64,000 nt of DNA from contig NZ_CP043661.1 in assembly GCF_014217565.1 (NCBI RefSeq), positions 4,526,001 to 4,590,000 on the forward strand. The letters are read 5' to 3'. This DNA comes from Kribbella qitaiheensis. GTDB taxonomy: Bacteria > Actinomycetota > Actinomycetes > Propionibacteriales > Kribbellaceae. This document shows positions 33,142-41,439 of this stretch, piece after piece. The number at the start of each line of letters is the position of its first letter. Positions within the stretch are counted from its first letter, which is position 1. Both the position numbers and the translations under genes were made by a program. The notes below the pieces were generated by a model. The model saw nothing but the letters and a program-made list of their open reading frames with translations, searched no databases and was not told the origin of the DNA.

Positions 33142-34122
33142 TCAGGTCATCTGGTCGAACATCGTCTTCACGTCGGGAGTGTTCGGCGTCGACAGCAGGT
33201 ACGCCGGTCCGCTGGTCGTCCGGCGGGACGTGACCGCGAAGACATAGCCGAGGTTCGCGTCGATCCGGTCCTTCAGCCACGGTCCGCCGCTGGCGCCACC
33301 GTTCATGTTGGAGCTCATCGCCGCATCGGTCGAGCCGTACGAGAACGTGTTGCCGTCCTGGTAGTACGGCACCTCGCCGTTGAACGGCGCCTCGGCCGGC
33401 CAGCCCCAGATCCGGGTGTTCGCCTGGTCGCGGGTGTTGCCCCAGACCAGACCGTTGCCGCCGACCGCGTCGATCAGGTTGGCGCCGTTGCGCTGGCCGA
33501 AGGTGACGAACGCCTGGTCGTGGCTGAAGTCGCTGCTGCTCATCCAGGAGTCGAACGTCCGTGCGGTGGACCAGTTCCACAGCCCGGCTCCGGACGCGCC
33601 GTTGTAGTAGCTGGGCGCGAACACGATGTTGCTGTGCCAGTTGCCACCTTGACCGCTGTGGACGCAATGGCCGGCCGTGATGATCAGGTTCTTGTAGTTG
33701 TTGGCGATCGTCGCCGCCGAGCACACGTAGTTGAGCCCGTTGTCGCTGAAGAACAGCTTGCCCGCGGTGCTCGGCACGCCGTCGTTCAACACCTGGTGCC
33801 CAAGCGGCGCAACGGGACGGGAGGCGATGCCCGACGTGCTGTTGCCGTCGGGCGCCTTGTTCGCAGGAGGTTTCGCGTCACCCGGCAGATCGGCCGGGAT
33901 GGCACTCCGCATCTTCTCGGCTGTCCAGTAGCCGGTTGCGTCCAGCGCGCCCGCGGGCGCGGACTTCGGCAATGCAGGCGCTCGTACTCCGGTCGTGGCA
34001 GCAGCCTGTACTTCGGGCGCAGGTGCTGCGGGTGCGGCGACGGCCGCGGACAGTGGGGCGGCGGTCAGCAGGACGGCCGCGACGGCGAGCCGCAGCATCC
34101 TGGGCATGGCTGACTTATTCAT
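33142..34122 (-). CDS. Secreted trypsin-like serine protease
   Basis: A 326-residue exported S1-type protease. Signal peptide: RLAVAAVLLTAAPLSAAVAA followed by a Pro/Ala-rich propeptide to about residue 110. The catalytic triad is visible: LIITAGHC gives His152, FSHDQAF gives Asp202, and NGGASGGPW gives Ser278. The overall length and the C-terminal NTPDVKTMF region match a group of secreted actinobacterial peptidases. GAGGAG lies 8 bp before the ATG. The 146-bp upstream region includes an AT-rich stretch near 34205-34235 that probably contains its promoter. Confidence 0.9.
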   Translation of the reverse strand: MNKSAMPRMLRLAVAAVLLTAAPLSAAVAAPAAPAPEVQAAATTGVRAPALPKSAPAGALDATGYWTAEKMRSAIPADLPGDAKPPANKAPDGNSTSGIASRPVAPLGHQVLNDGVPSTAGKLFFSDNGLNYVCSAATIANNYKNLIITAGHCVHSGQGGNWHSNIVFAPSYYNGASGAGLWNWSTARTFDSWMSSSDFSHDQAFVTFGQRNGANLIDAVGGNGLVWGNTRDQANTRIWGWPAEAPFNGEVPYYQDGNTFSYGSTDAAMSSNMNGGASGGPWLKDRIDANLGYVFAVTSRRTTSGPAYLLSTPNTPDVKTMFDQMT

Positions 34123-34268
34123 GATGGTGACTCCTCATTCGGGGCGGAACAGAGTCGTCACAGTGCGGCCGTGTCACTCCAGCCGCACGAGTGATCACGC
34201 ACAGTAGAGGACAAATGACAACAAAATACAACCCGTCGGCGAAACTTGCTTACCTCAGAAGATGAGGG

Positions 34269-34892
34269 TCAGTCGGCGACGCGGGTCTGCCAGCGGTCCA
34301 GTTCGGTGAGGATGTTCTCGATCTGCGGGTACAGCGCGGCGACGATCTCGGTCGGGGTCTGGCCGTCGTGGGTGCGGCTGCCCGACTCGCTGATGATGAT
34401 CCGGAACACGCCGGCCAGGGCGAGGCCGTCGAGGCGGGCGAGCTCCGGTGCGATCGAACTCGTGTCGCCGATGGATGCGGCCAGTGCGGCGGCCAGGCGG
34501 TCGGTCGTCTCCAGTGCCAGCCGGTTGACGGCCGGGCTGATGGCGGCCAGATAGCCGAGGTTGCCGCGGGCGGTCTCCGAAGGCCTTCCGTCGATCTCCG
34601 ACACCGTCAGCAGGACGAAGTCGCGGATGGCGGCGGCAGGACTCGTCCCGTCCGGCCGGGATCGGATCAGTTCGCTCAGCCGGTCCTGGATCTGCTGCTC
34701 GCGGTCGGTGACCAGCTGTTCCTTGGTCGGGAAGTAGTTGTAGAGCGTCTGCTCCGCCACCTCGGCCGCGCGCGCGATCTCGCTGACCGCCACTTTCTCG
34801 TAGCCCCGCTCGGCGAAGAGCCGGGCCGCGGTCTCGGCGATGTGCCGCCGGGTGCGTGCCTTCTTGAGCTCGCGAAGTCCGGTCTCAGCCAT
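34269..34892 (-). CDS. TetR/AcrR family regulator of the divergent MFS pump
   Basis: A 207-residue repressor. HTH: RHIAETAARLFAERGYEKVA, then VSEIARAAEVAEQTLYNYFP. The C-terminal part is a divergent ligand domain. It is divergent from the MFS transporter at 34995, with an inverted repeat between them, so it most likely represses both and is relieved by a pump substrate. Confidence 0.92.
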   Translation of the reverse strand: MAETGLRELKKARTRRHIAETAARLFAERGYEKVAVSEIARAAEVAEQTLYNYFPTKEQLVTDREQQIQDRLSELIRSRPDGTSPAAAIRDFVLLTVSEIDGRPSETARGNLGYLAAISPAVNRLALETTDRLAAALAASIGDTSSIAPELARLDGLALAGVFRIIISESGSRTHDGQTPTEIVAALYPQIENILTELDRWQTRVAD

Positions 34893-34916
34893 GCCCGAAG
34901 GCTATCAAGCTACAAA

Positions 34917-34953
34917 TTTAGAGTCGACCCAAGAAAATGGTGTACGCTCTAAA
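34917..34953. promoter_or_regulatory. Inverted repeat TTTAGAG ... CTCTAAA in the tetR-MFS gap
   Basis: Perfect 7-bp arms at 34917-34923 and 34947-34953, centre to centre 30 bp, embedded in an unusually AT-rich stretch. Flanking AGCT bases extend the symmetry. The spacing suits two TetR dimers or an operator spanning divergent promoters. Confidence 0.65.
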
Positions 34954-34994
34954 AATAGATCCAGCTACATCGCCTGCTCGAGAAGGGAGCGAAC

Positions 34995-36467
34995 ATGAGC
35001 CACAACCACGAGGTGACCGCGCCTCCCCAATCCCTGCCGGAGGCCTGGATCGCCCTGGCCGGCCTCTCCGCGGTCTTCCTGTTCGAGATGCTGGACAACT
35101 CGATCCTGAACGTCGCGCTGCCCACGATCGGGCGCGACCTGCATGCTTCGACGGTCGCGCTGCAGTGGGTGACCGGCGCGTATGTGGTCCTGTTCGGCGG
35201 ATTGATGCTGCTGTTCGGCGCGATCGCCGACCGGTTCGGCCGCCGCCGGATCATGCTCATCGGCCTGGTGCTGCTGGGTGTCGCGAGTCTTGCGACAGCC
35301 TTCGTCACCTCTGCCGGGCAGCTGATCGCCGTACGAGGCGTGATGGGCGTCGCGGCGGCGATGACCACTCCTGGCTCGATCGCGCTCGCCTTCCGGCTGT
35401 TCGACACGGACAAGCTCCAGGTCAAGGCGATCACGCTCATCTCGACCGTTGGTCTGGTCGGCCTCGCTGTCGGACCGACAATGGGTGGTTTCGTGCTCGC
35501 GTTCGCTCCGTGGCAGGTGCTGCTGCTGGTGAACGTGCCGATCGCCGTGCTCGCCTTTGTTGGTGTGCGAGCAGGCATCGCCGCCGACGATCCGGCTGAG
35601 CTGCACCACGACCCGGTGGATGTCCTCGGTGCACTGCTGAGCACGGCGACGATCGTGCTCGCGCTCCTCTCACCGACGCTGTTCGTCAACGAAGGCTCCG
35701 GTTCGTGGGCGCCGTGGACGGTGACAGTCGCAGCTGTCGTGGCCGGGATCGCCTTCGTCGTACGGTCCCGCACGGCGCAGTACCCACTGCTCGACCTGAA
35801 GCTCATTGCCCGCCCGTTGGTGTCGAGCGCCCTTGCCTACAAGGCCGCAGCCGGCCTGGCGGTCGCCGGCCTCGGCTACATGGTGACCCTGCAGCTGCAG
35901 CTCGACTGCGGCTGGACGCCCGTGCAGGCTTCCCTCGGCATGCTGCCGCAGGTCGTGGTCCTGGTCGCGGGCGGCAGGCTCGTCGGTCCGTTCGTGGAGT
36001 GGGTCGGTGCCGATCGGGCCGCCTGGAGCAGCTCAGCGGGTGTCGTGTCCGGCCTTGCCGTCTTCGGCCTCTTCAGCCGCTTCGGATACGTCTGGGTCGC
36101 CATCTCTCTCGTGCTCGTGGCTGCCGGGATGCGGGTCATCGGCACTGTCGCCGGATTCAACGTGCTCCGCGGTCTGCCGAAGAACCGGACCACGATCGGC
36201 GCGGCGCTGCTCGACACCGCCACTCAGGTCACCCCCGGCGTCGGTCTGGCCGTGACCGGCACCATCCTCGCGGCGCTCTTCACCGGCGACATCGCCAGCT
36301 CGAACTGGACCACGCAGCAGACCTCGCAGTTCGAAGAGGCGGTCACCATCGCCGGCCTCACGCTGACGGTCGTCTCCGGACTACTCGTCGGCTGGGCGAT
36401 CCTGCGCGCGCGGGGCGTCGCCGACGACGCGTCGAGCGAGCCCGCTGCCGATGCTCTCGAGGTGTAG
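34995..36467 (+). CDS. MFS multidrug efflux transporter (DHA2/EmrB type)
   Basis: A 490-residue major-facilitator transporter with about 14 membrane segments. Motif D1 region MLDNSILNVALPTIGRDLH, motif A GAIADRFGRRRIM near residue 76, and motif C-like GLAVGPTMGGFVLAF near residue 155 identify a DHA2 drug:H+ antiporter. GAAGGGAG precedes the ATG. It is under control of the divergent TetR. The substrate is unknown. Confidence 0.92.
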   Translation: MSHNHEVTAPPQSLPEAWIALAGLSAVFLFEMLDNSILNVALPTIGRDLHASTVALQWVTGAYVVLFGGLMLLFGAIADRFGRRRIMLIGLVLLGVASLATAFVTSAGQLIAVRGVMGVAAAMTTPGSIALAFRLFDTDKLQVKAITLISTVGLVGLAVGPTMGGFVLAFAPWQVLLLVNVPIAVLAFVGVRAGIAADDPAELHHDPVDVLGALLSTATIVLALLSPTLFVNEGSGSWAPWTVTVAAVVAGIAFVVRSRTAQYPLLDLKLIARPLVSSALAYKAAAGLAVAGLGYMVTLQLQLDCGWTPVQASLGMLPQVVVLVAGGRLVGPFVEWVGADRAAWSSSAGVVSGLAVFGLFSRFGYVWVAISLVLVAAGMRVIGTVAGFNVLRGLPKNRTTIGAALLDTATQVTPGVGLAVTGTILAALFTGDIASSNWTTQQTSQFEEAVTIAGLTLTVVSGLLVGWAILRARGVADDASSEPAADALEV

Positions 36468-36518
36468 TCGTGTGGACCGTGTGTGGTGACCGGCGGGGGA
36501 GGCTGCGATGATCAGGGC

Positions 36519-36842
36519 ATGTTCCAGAATCCGCAGATTCCCGCCGTGGGCGTGGCCGACCTTGACGACGAGTTGCTGGCCGAGGCGTTCGTGCTCGATG
36601 TGCGGGAGCCGGACGAGTGGGACCGCGGCCACATCACCGGCGCGACGCATATCCCGCTCGGCCAGCTGCAGGAGCGGGTCGGCGAGGTGCCGCTCGACCA
36701 GAAGGTGGTCTGCGTCTGCGCCGTCGGTGGCCGATCCTCGATGGCGACCCAGTTCCTCGCCTCCCAGGGCCGGGACGCGATGAACTTCGACGGCGGGATG
36801 CAGGCCTGGGAGGCCGCCGGCCGCCCGGTCGCCGTCAGCTGA
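36519..36842 (+). CDS. Rhodanese-like domain protein
   Basis: A 107-residue single-domain rhodanese. FVLDVREPDEWDRGHITGA is the first conserved segment; VCAVGGRSSMATQFL carries the active-site loop with cysteine near residue 68; FDGGMQAWEAAGRPV closes the domain. A sulfur-carrier or sulfurtransferase role is likely, but no partner is adjacent. The ATG at 36519 is preferred; an upstream in-frame start would add a Gly-rich extension. Confidence 0.9.
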   Translation: MFQNPQIPAVGVADLDDELLAEAFVLDVREPDEWDRGHITGATHIPLGQLQERVGEVPLDQKVVCVCAVGGRSSMATQFLASQGRDAMNFDGGMQAWEAAGRPVAVS

Positions 36843-36852
36843 CCACCCTTTA

Positions 36853-36894
36853 CGTCCGAACGGCTGAGGGGTCTGACCCTCGCCTCTTCGGACG
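36853..36894. terminator. Long hairpin terminator after the rhodanese gene
   Basis: CGTCCGAA pairs with TTCGGACG, and an inner GAGGG pairs with CCCTC around GTCTGA, giving a two-step stem 10 bp after the stop. Confidence 0.75.
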
Positions 36895-37047
36895 CAAGCA
36901 AGATGCAAGATAGATAGAAACCTTCCGGTGGACGGCTGAAGACGTTACTTTGTCACCGGTCGGTCGATCGGCGTACACCTGCGCCTCACCTGTCGGTAGG
37001 GCTCTCGGCGTCGGATGGCCGCGTCCGTCCATGCCGAGGAGGCCGCT

Positions 37048-40000
37048 TTGTCATCGTTCCGCTCAACCCCACCGACAAGGCGACGGCGTACGGCGGTCAG
37101 CGTGCTGGCGGGCGGTCTGCTCGCCACCACCGTCTTCACCCCGGCGCTCGCTCACCCGGCACCGGATCCGGGCCTGGCCCCGGTCGAGGCGCTCCAGCAC
37201 TCGTCGGCCGCGTCGGACATCGCCGACATCGCGATCGCTCCGGTCGGCGAAGGCCTCGTCACGAGTCGCCAGGACAGCCCGGTCGCGCCCGGCGTGAACC
37301 ACACCGCGTTCGAACGACTCGACGCGCGCGGCTGGCTGCGAGGTGACTTCCTGGTCGCGGATCTCGACAAACACGGTGTGACCGTGGACTACGTCAACAC
37401 CGGCAAGGTCTCCGGTGGTCAGCCGGTCAGCCAGCAACTGGCTCGCAAGGGCGCGATCGCCGGCGTCAACGGCGACTTCTTCGACATCAACGACACCACC
37501 GCCCCGCTCGGGGTGGGCATCGACAACGGCCGGCTGATCAACGCGCCCGCCGCCGGGCACAACGACACCGCGGTGATCGGCAAGGACGGTCTCGGCCGGA
37601 TCGCGCAAGTGTTCCTGCAGGGCACCGCGACCGACGACGACGCCACCAAGCTCGATCTCAGCAACCTCAACTCGCCGACCGTCGGCGCGAACGGCATCGG
37701 CCTCTACACCCCCGAGTGGGGCGACGCTCCCCGCACCCGCACGGTTGACGGACTGCCGACGGTCCGCGAGGTCGTCGTGCGCGACGGCGTCGTCGTCTCC
37801 TCGAACACCACCCCCGGTACTACGCCGCTCGCCGCCACCGAGCTTGCCCTGATCGGCCGCGAGACCGGCGCCACCGCGCTGGCCGCCTTCGAGATCGGCG
37901 ACAAGGTCGAGGTCCAGTACGGCCCTCGCGCCGACGCGGCCGAGATCGCGACGGGGATCAGCGGCAACGTCCAGCTCGCTCGCGACGGCAAGGTGCTCGA
38001 CGATGTGCCGGATGCCGATCTGGCCCCGCGCACCGCGGTCGGGTTCACCGACAACGGCCGCCGGATGGTGCTGCTGACCGTTGACGGCCGGGCGACCGGA
38101 TCGCGCGGTCTGTCGCTCAAGGAGATGGGTCAGCTGATGATCGGCCTCGGCGCCGACGACGTACTCAACCTGGACGGCGGCGGCTCCTCCACGATGCTGG
38201 CCCGCTCGCCCGGCAAGCAGGCACCCGAGGTGGTCAACGACCCGTCCGACGGCGGCGAACGCCTCGTCCCGAACGGCCTGGGACTCCTTCCAGGCAAGGG
38301 ATCCGGCCAACTCAAGGGCTTCCAGGTCGAGGCCGCTGGTACCGCGGCGGAGCGGCCCGACATCGACGTCTCCAAGAGTTCCCGCGTGCTGACCGGCCTC
38401 AGCCGGGTCCTCACCGCACGCGGTCACGATGAAACCTACGCGCCGGCCAGCGGTACGCCGCACTGGTCGGTCGGGAGCAATGCGCGCGTCACTAGCCAAG
38501 GCGTGGTCACCGGCCGACGTGCCGGCGACGTCATCGTCACGGCGGAGAAAGGCCAAGCCCGAGGTCGCTTCCCGATGACGGTCCTCGGTACGCCGATCCG
38601 CCTGGCGCCTTCGACCCGCCAGGTGTCGTTGCCAGACGCAACTTCTAAAGGATTCTTCACCGTCAATGGTTTCGACGCGGACGGCTTCTCCACCTGGGTG
38701 GAGCCGCGCGACGTCCAGCTGACCTACGATCCGGCGCTGATCAAGCTAGTTGCTAGCGGCAATGGCTTCGAGGTGACCGCGGTCGGCACCGATGCGGTCT
38801 CCACAGTCGTCACGGCGAAGGTGGGCGCGCTGACCACCCAGCTCAGTGTCACCGCCGGCCTGAGCAGCCAGGTGGTGGACGAGGTCGACGATCCCGCCAA
38901 GTGGCAGGCGAACGCAGTACCGGTCGGTGCCGCGACGGCTTCCAGGTCGGTTGCCGAGGGCCACGATGGCGGCCAGGCGATCGCGCTGGATTACTCATTG
39001 ACGGGCAGCACGGCCACGCGCGCGGCGTACCTCTCCCAGACGCCGCAGCAGACATTGCCCGGGCAGCCGCAGAAGCTCGGTGCCTGGGTGTACGGCGATG
39101 GCAAGGGCTCCTGGTTGCGAGCCAACGCGTACGACGGCGCCGGCGGTTCGGCGCAGACGCTGAACCTCGCGGCGACGGTGGACTGGACCGGCTGGAAGTA
39201 CGTCGAGGCGGCCATCCCGCCCGGGCTGACGATGCCGCTGAGGTTCTGGCGCATCTACGTGGTGGAGACCGTGCCGACCCGGCAGTACTCCGGCCGCATC
39301 ATCATCGACGACCTGACGGTCCGGGGCGCTCCGCCGGTGACCGTGACGCCGCCGGCCAAGGTGATCGACCCGATGGTGGTCACGGACGGTCTCATCTCCA
39401 GCGGACGTTGGAGGTTCGCGGTGATGTCGGACGCGCAGTTCACCGCGGACGCCCCCGAGTCGGACTACGTGAAGCAGGCCCGCCGGACGATCCGCGAGGC
39501 GCTCGCGCAGAACCCGGATTTCCTGGTGATCAACGGCGACTTCGTCGACCGCGGCTTCGCGAACGACATCGCGCTGGCCAAGAAGATCATCGACGAAGAG
39601 GTCGCCGGCAAGGTGCCGGTGCACTACGTACCGGGCAACCACGAGAGCTACGGCCCCGGTGACCTGTCCGAGTGGACCAAGGTGTTCGGCGCCCCGACCA
39701 GCACTTTCGACCACAAGGGCACCCGCTTCGTACTGCGGGACTCCTCGCTCGGATCGCTCCGGGCCGGTGGGTTCGACCAGATCCTCGACCTGCGCAAGCA
39801 GTTGGACGACGCGGCCACGAACCCGGCGATCCACAACGTCGTGGTGATGGCGCACCACCCGATCGACGATCCGTCACCGACGCAGAACTCCCAGCTCGGA
39901 GATCGCAAGGAGGCCGAACTGCTGGTGCGCTGGCTGGCCGGCTTCCGCGCCTCGACCGGCAAGGGCGCGGCGTACATGGCAGCGCATGCCGGGACCTTCG

Positions 40001-40491
40001 CGGCGACCCGGACCGACGGCGTACTGCTTCCGCTGACCGGCAACTCCGGCAAGAGTCCGGCGGCCGCGCCCGACGCGGGTGGGTTCACCGGCTGGGCGCT
40101 CGTCGGGATCGACCCGGCGGCCCGACCGGCCGACAAGGCGCAGCGGAACTGGTCGGCGCCGGAGCGTGCGTGGTTCCAGGTCGAACTCCGGCCGCATGTG
40201 GACTCGCTCGAACTGGCGGCTCCGGCATCCCTCCGCCGAGGCCAGACGGCGCCGGCGGCAGCGACCGTAGTACAGGAAGACCGGCGCGTACCCGTGTCCT
40301 TCCCGGTCTCGGCCGACTGGTCAGGCTCGGCCTTCCTGCACATCGGCCCGGCCAAGACCGCTCCGTTCTGGGCCGTTGCCTCCTTCGACCCGGCGACCGG
40401 CCAGCTCACCGCACTCCGGCCCGGCACGGCTCAACTGAGCGTCACCGTCAACGGCGTCAGCAAGACCAGCACGGTAAAGATCGACTGGTAG
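37048..40491 (+). CDS. Secreted NAGPA-domain / metallophosphoesterase multidomain protein
   Basis: A very large (about 1147-residue) exported protein. A signal peptide follows the start (RRRRTAVSVLAGGLLATTVF, ending ALAHP). The first 430 residues contain a phosphodiester glycosidase (NAGPA) domain with GVNGDFFDIN near residue 138 and LNLDGGGSSTML near 372. Big2-like and beta-sandwich modules follow (residues about 440-780). A calcineurin-like phosphoesterase comes next, with RFAVMSDAQFT near 788, NGDFVDRG near 828, GNHES near 863 and MAHHP near 932. A final Ig-like module closes it. I place the start at TTG 37048 because GAGGAGG lies 5 bp upstream. It probably acts on cell-wall or exopolysaccharide phosphodiesters; the substrate is unproven. 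Confidence 0.9.
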   Translation: MSSFRSTPPTRRRRTAVSVLAGGLLATTVFTPALAHPAPDPGLAPVEALQHSSAASDIADIAIAPVGEGLVTSRQDSPVAPGVNHTAFERLDARGWLRGDFLVADLDKHGVTVDYVNTGKVSGGQPVSQQLARKGAIAGVNGDFFDINDTTAPLGVGIDNGRLINAPAAGHNDTAVIGKDGLGRIAQVFLQGTATDDDATKLDLSNLNSPTVGANGIGLYTPEWGDAPRTRTVDGLPTVREVVVRDGVVVSSNTTPGTTPLAATELALIGRETGATALAAFEIGDKVEVQYGPRADAAEIATGISGNVQLARDGKVLDDVPDADLAPRTAVGFTDNGRRMVLLTVDGRATGSRGLSLKEMGQLMIGLGADDVLNLDGGGSSTMLARSPGKQAPEVVNDPSDGGERLVPNGLGLLPGKGSGQLKGFQVEAAGTAAERPDIDVSKSSRVLTGLSRVLTARGHDETYAPASGTPHWSVGSNARVTSQGVVTGRRAGDVIVTAEKGQARGRFPMTVLGTPIRLAPSTRQVSLPDATSKGFFTVNGFDADGFSTWVEPRDVQLTYDPALIKLVASGNGFEVTAVGTDAVSTVVTAKVGALTTQLSVTAGLSSQVVDEVDDPAKWQANAVPVGAATASRSVAEGHDGGQAIALDYSLTGSTATRAAYLSQTPQQTLPGQPQKLGAWVYGDGKGSWLRANAYDGAGGSAQTLNLAATVDWTGWKYVEAAIPPGLTMPLRFWRIYVVETVPTRQYSGRIIIDDLTVRGAPPVTVTPPAKVIDPMVVTDGLISSGRWRFAVMSDAQFTADAPESDYVKQARRTIREALAQNPDFLVINGDFVDRGFANDIALAKKIIDEEVAGKVPVHYVPGNHESYGPGDLSEWTKVFGAPTSTFDHKGTRFVLRDSSLGSLRAGGFDQILDLRKQLDDAATNPAIHNVVVMAHHPIDDPSPTQNSQLGDRKEAELLVRWLAGFRASTGKGAAYMAAHAGTFAATRTDGVLLPLTGNSGKSPAAAPDAGGFTGWALVGIDPAARPADKAQRNWSAPERAWFQVELRPHVDSLELAAPASLRRGQTAPAAATVVQEDRRVPVSFPVSADWSGSAFLHIGPAKTAPFWAVASFDPATGQLTALRPGTAQLSVTVNGVSKTSTVKIDW

Positions 40492-40498
40492 GTGCGGC

Positions 40499-40526
40499 GG
40501 GCCGACGGGCGGGATACCGTCGGCCC
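40499..40526. terminator. Stem-loop between phosphoesterase and LD-carboxypeptidase genes
   Basis: GGGCCGACGG pairs perfectly with CCGTCGGCCC around an 8-base loop. It ends 1 bp before the next GTG start, so it could both terminate and occlude the ribosome site of the downstream gene. Confidence 0.65.
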
Positions 40527-40527
40527 G

Positions 40528-41439
40528 GTGACTGAGGTGAGGAGACCGGCGCGGTTGGTGGCCGGGGATCGTGTGGCAGTGGTTGCTCCGGCCGGTCCGC
40601 TGAAGGTCGAGCGGCTGGAGATCGGGACGAAGTACCTGCGGGACTGGGGTCTCGAGGTCGAGGTGATGCCCTCTGCCCTCGGGCGGCACGACAAGTTGCC
40701 GTACCTGGCGTCGGAGGACACGGCTCGCGCCGCGGACTTCCGGACGGCGTGGCTGGAGGCGGACTTCAAGGCGGTCTTCTGCGGCCGCGGCGGGTACGGC
40801 GTACAGCGCACGCTCGAGCACCTCGACGTCGAGGAGCTGGCCGGGATCGACAAGATCCTCGTCGGCTTCAGCGACATCACCGCCTTGCACGAGGTGCTGA
40901 ACGCTCGCGGCCTGGTCACGATCCACGGACCGATGGCGGCCGCCGTCGAGCAGCTCGGCTCCGAGCACGGCCACGATCGCCTGCGTGATCTTTTGTTCAC
41001 GCCCGAGTCGGTGACCGACCTGCTCGCTCCTGTCGGCGCCCGGACAGTCGTCCCCGGTACTGCGGAAGGCCGCCTCCTCGGGGGCAACCTGGCTCTCCTG
41101 GCCGCCAGTCTCGGTACGCCGACCTTCGCCAAGCCGGCCGGGATCGTCGTCCTGGAGGATGTCGGTGAGGATGCCTACCGGATCGACCGGCTGCTCACCC
41201 AGTTGCTCAGATCCGGCTGGTTCGACGAGGTCAGCGGCCTGGTGATCGGCGACTTCACCGAAGCCGACGACAAGGATCTGGTCGCCGAGGTGATCCAGGA
41301 ACGACTGGTTCCCCTCGGCGTACCGATGATCGACGGCGCCGCCATCGGCCACGCCGAGGTCAACCTGGCCATCCCGCTCGGCCTCCCGGTCCGGCTGGAA
41401 GGCACCAGCCTGATCCCGCTGCTACCCGCGCTGAGCTAG
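40528..41439 (+). CDS. S66 LD-carboxypeptidase
   Basis: A protein of about 303 residues of the muramoyltetrapeptide carboxypeptidase family (peptidoglycan recycling). VGFSDITALHEVLN carries the nucleophile serine; GIVVLEDVGEDAYRIDR supplies the Glu; DGAAIGHAEVNLAIPLG the His. The GTG at 40528 is likely; a second GTG at 40537 is possible. A stem-loop directly precedes the start and no free Shine-Dalgarno is visible. It overlaps the convergent S9 peptidase stop. Confidence 0.9.
   Translation: MTEVRRPARLVAGDRVAVVAPAGPLKVERLEIGTKYLRDWGLEVEVMPSALGRHDKLPYLASEDTARAADFRTAWLEADFKAVFCGRGGYGVQRTLEHLDVEELAGIDKILVGFSDITALHEVLNARGLVTIHGPMAAAVEQLGSEHGHDRLRDLLFTPESVTDLLAPVGARTVVPGTAEGRLLGGNLALLAASLGTPTFAKPAGIVVLEDVGEDAYRIDRLLTQLLRSGWFDEVSGLVIGDFTEADDKDLVAEVIQERLVPLGVPMIDGAAIGHAEVNLAIPLGLPVRLEGTSLIPLLPALS

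Noticed and set aside
36895..37047. Possible riboswitch (c-di-AMP type) before the large secreted protein
   Set aside because: The leader is long enough and somewhat structured, but I could not match the conserved core positions.
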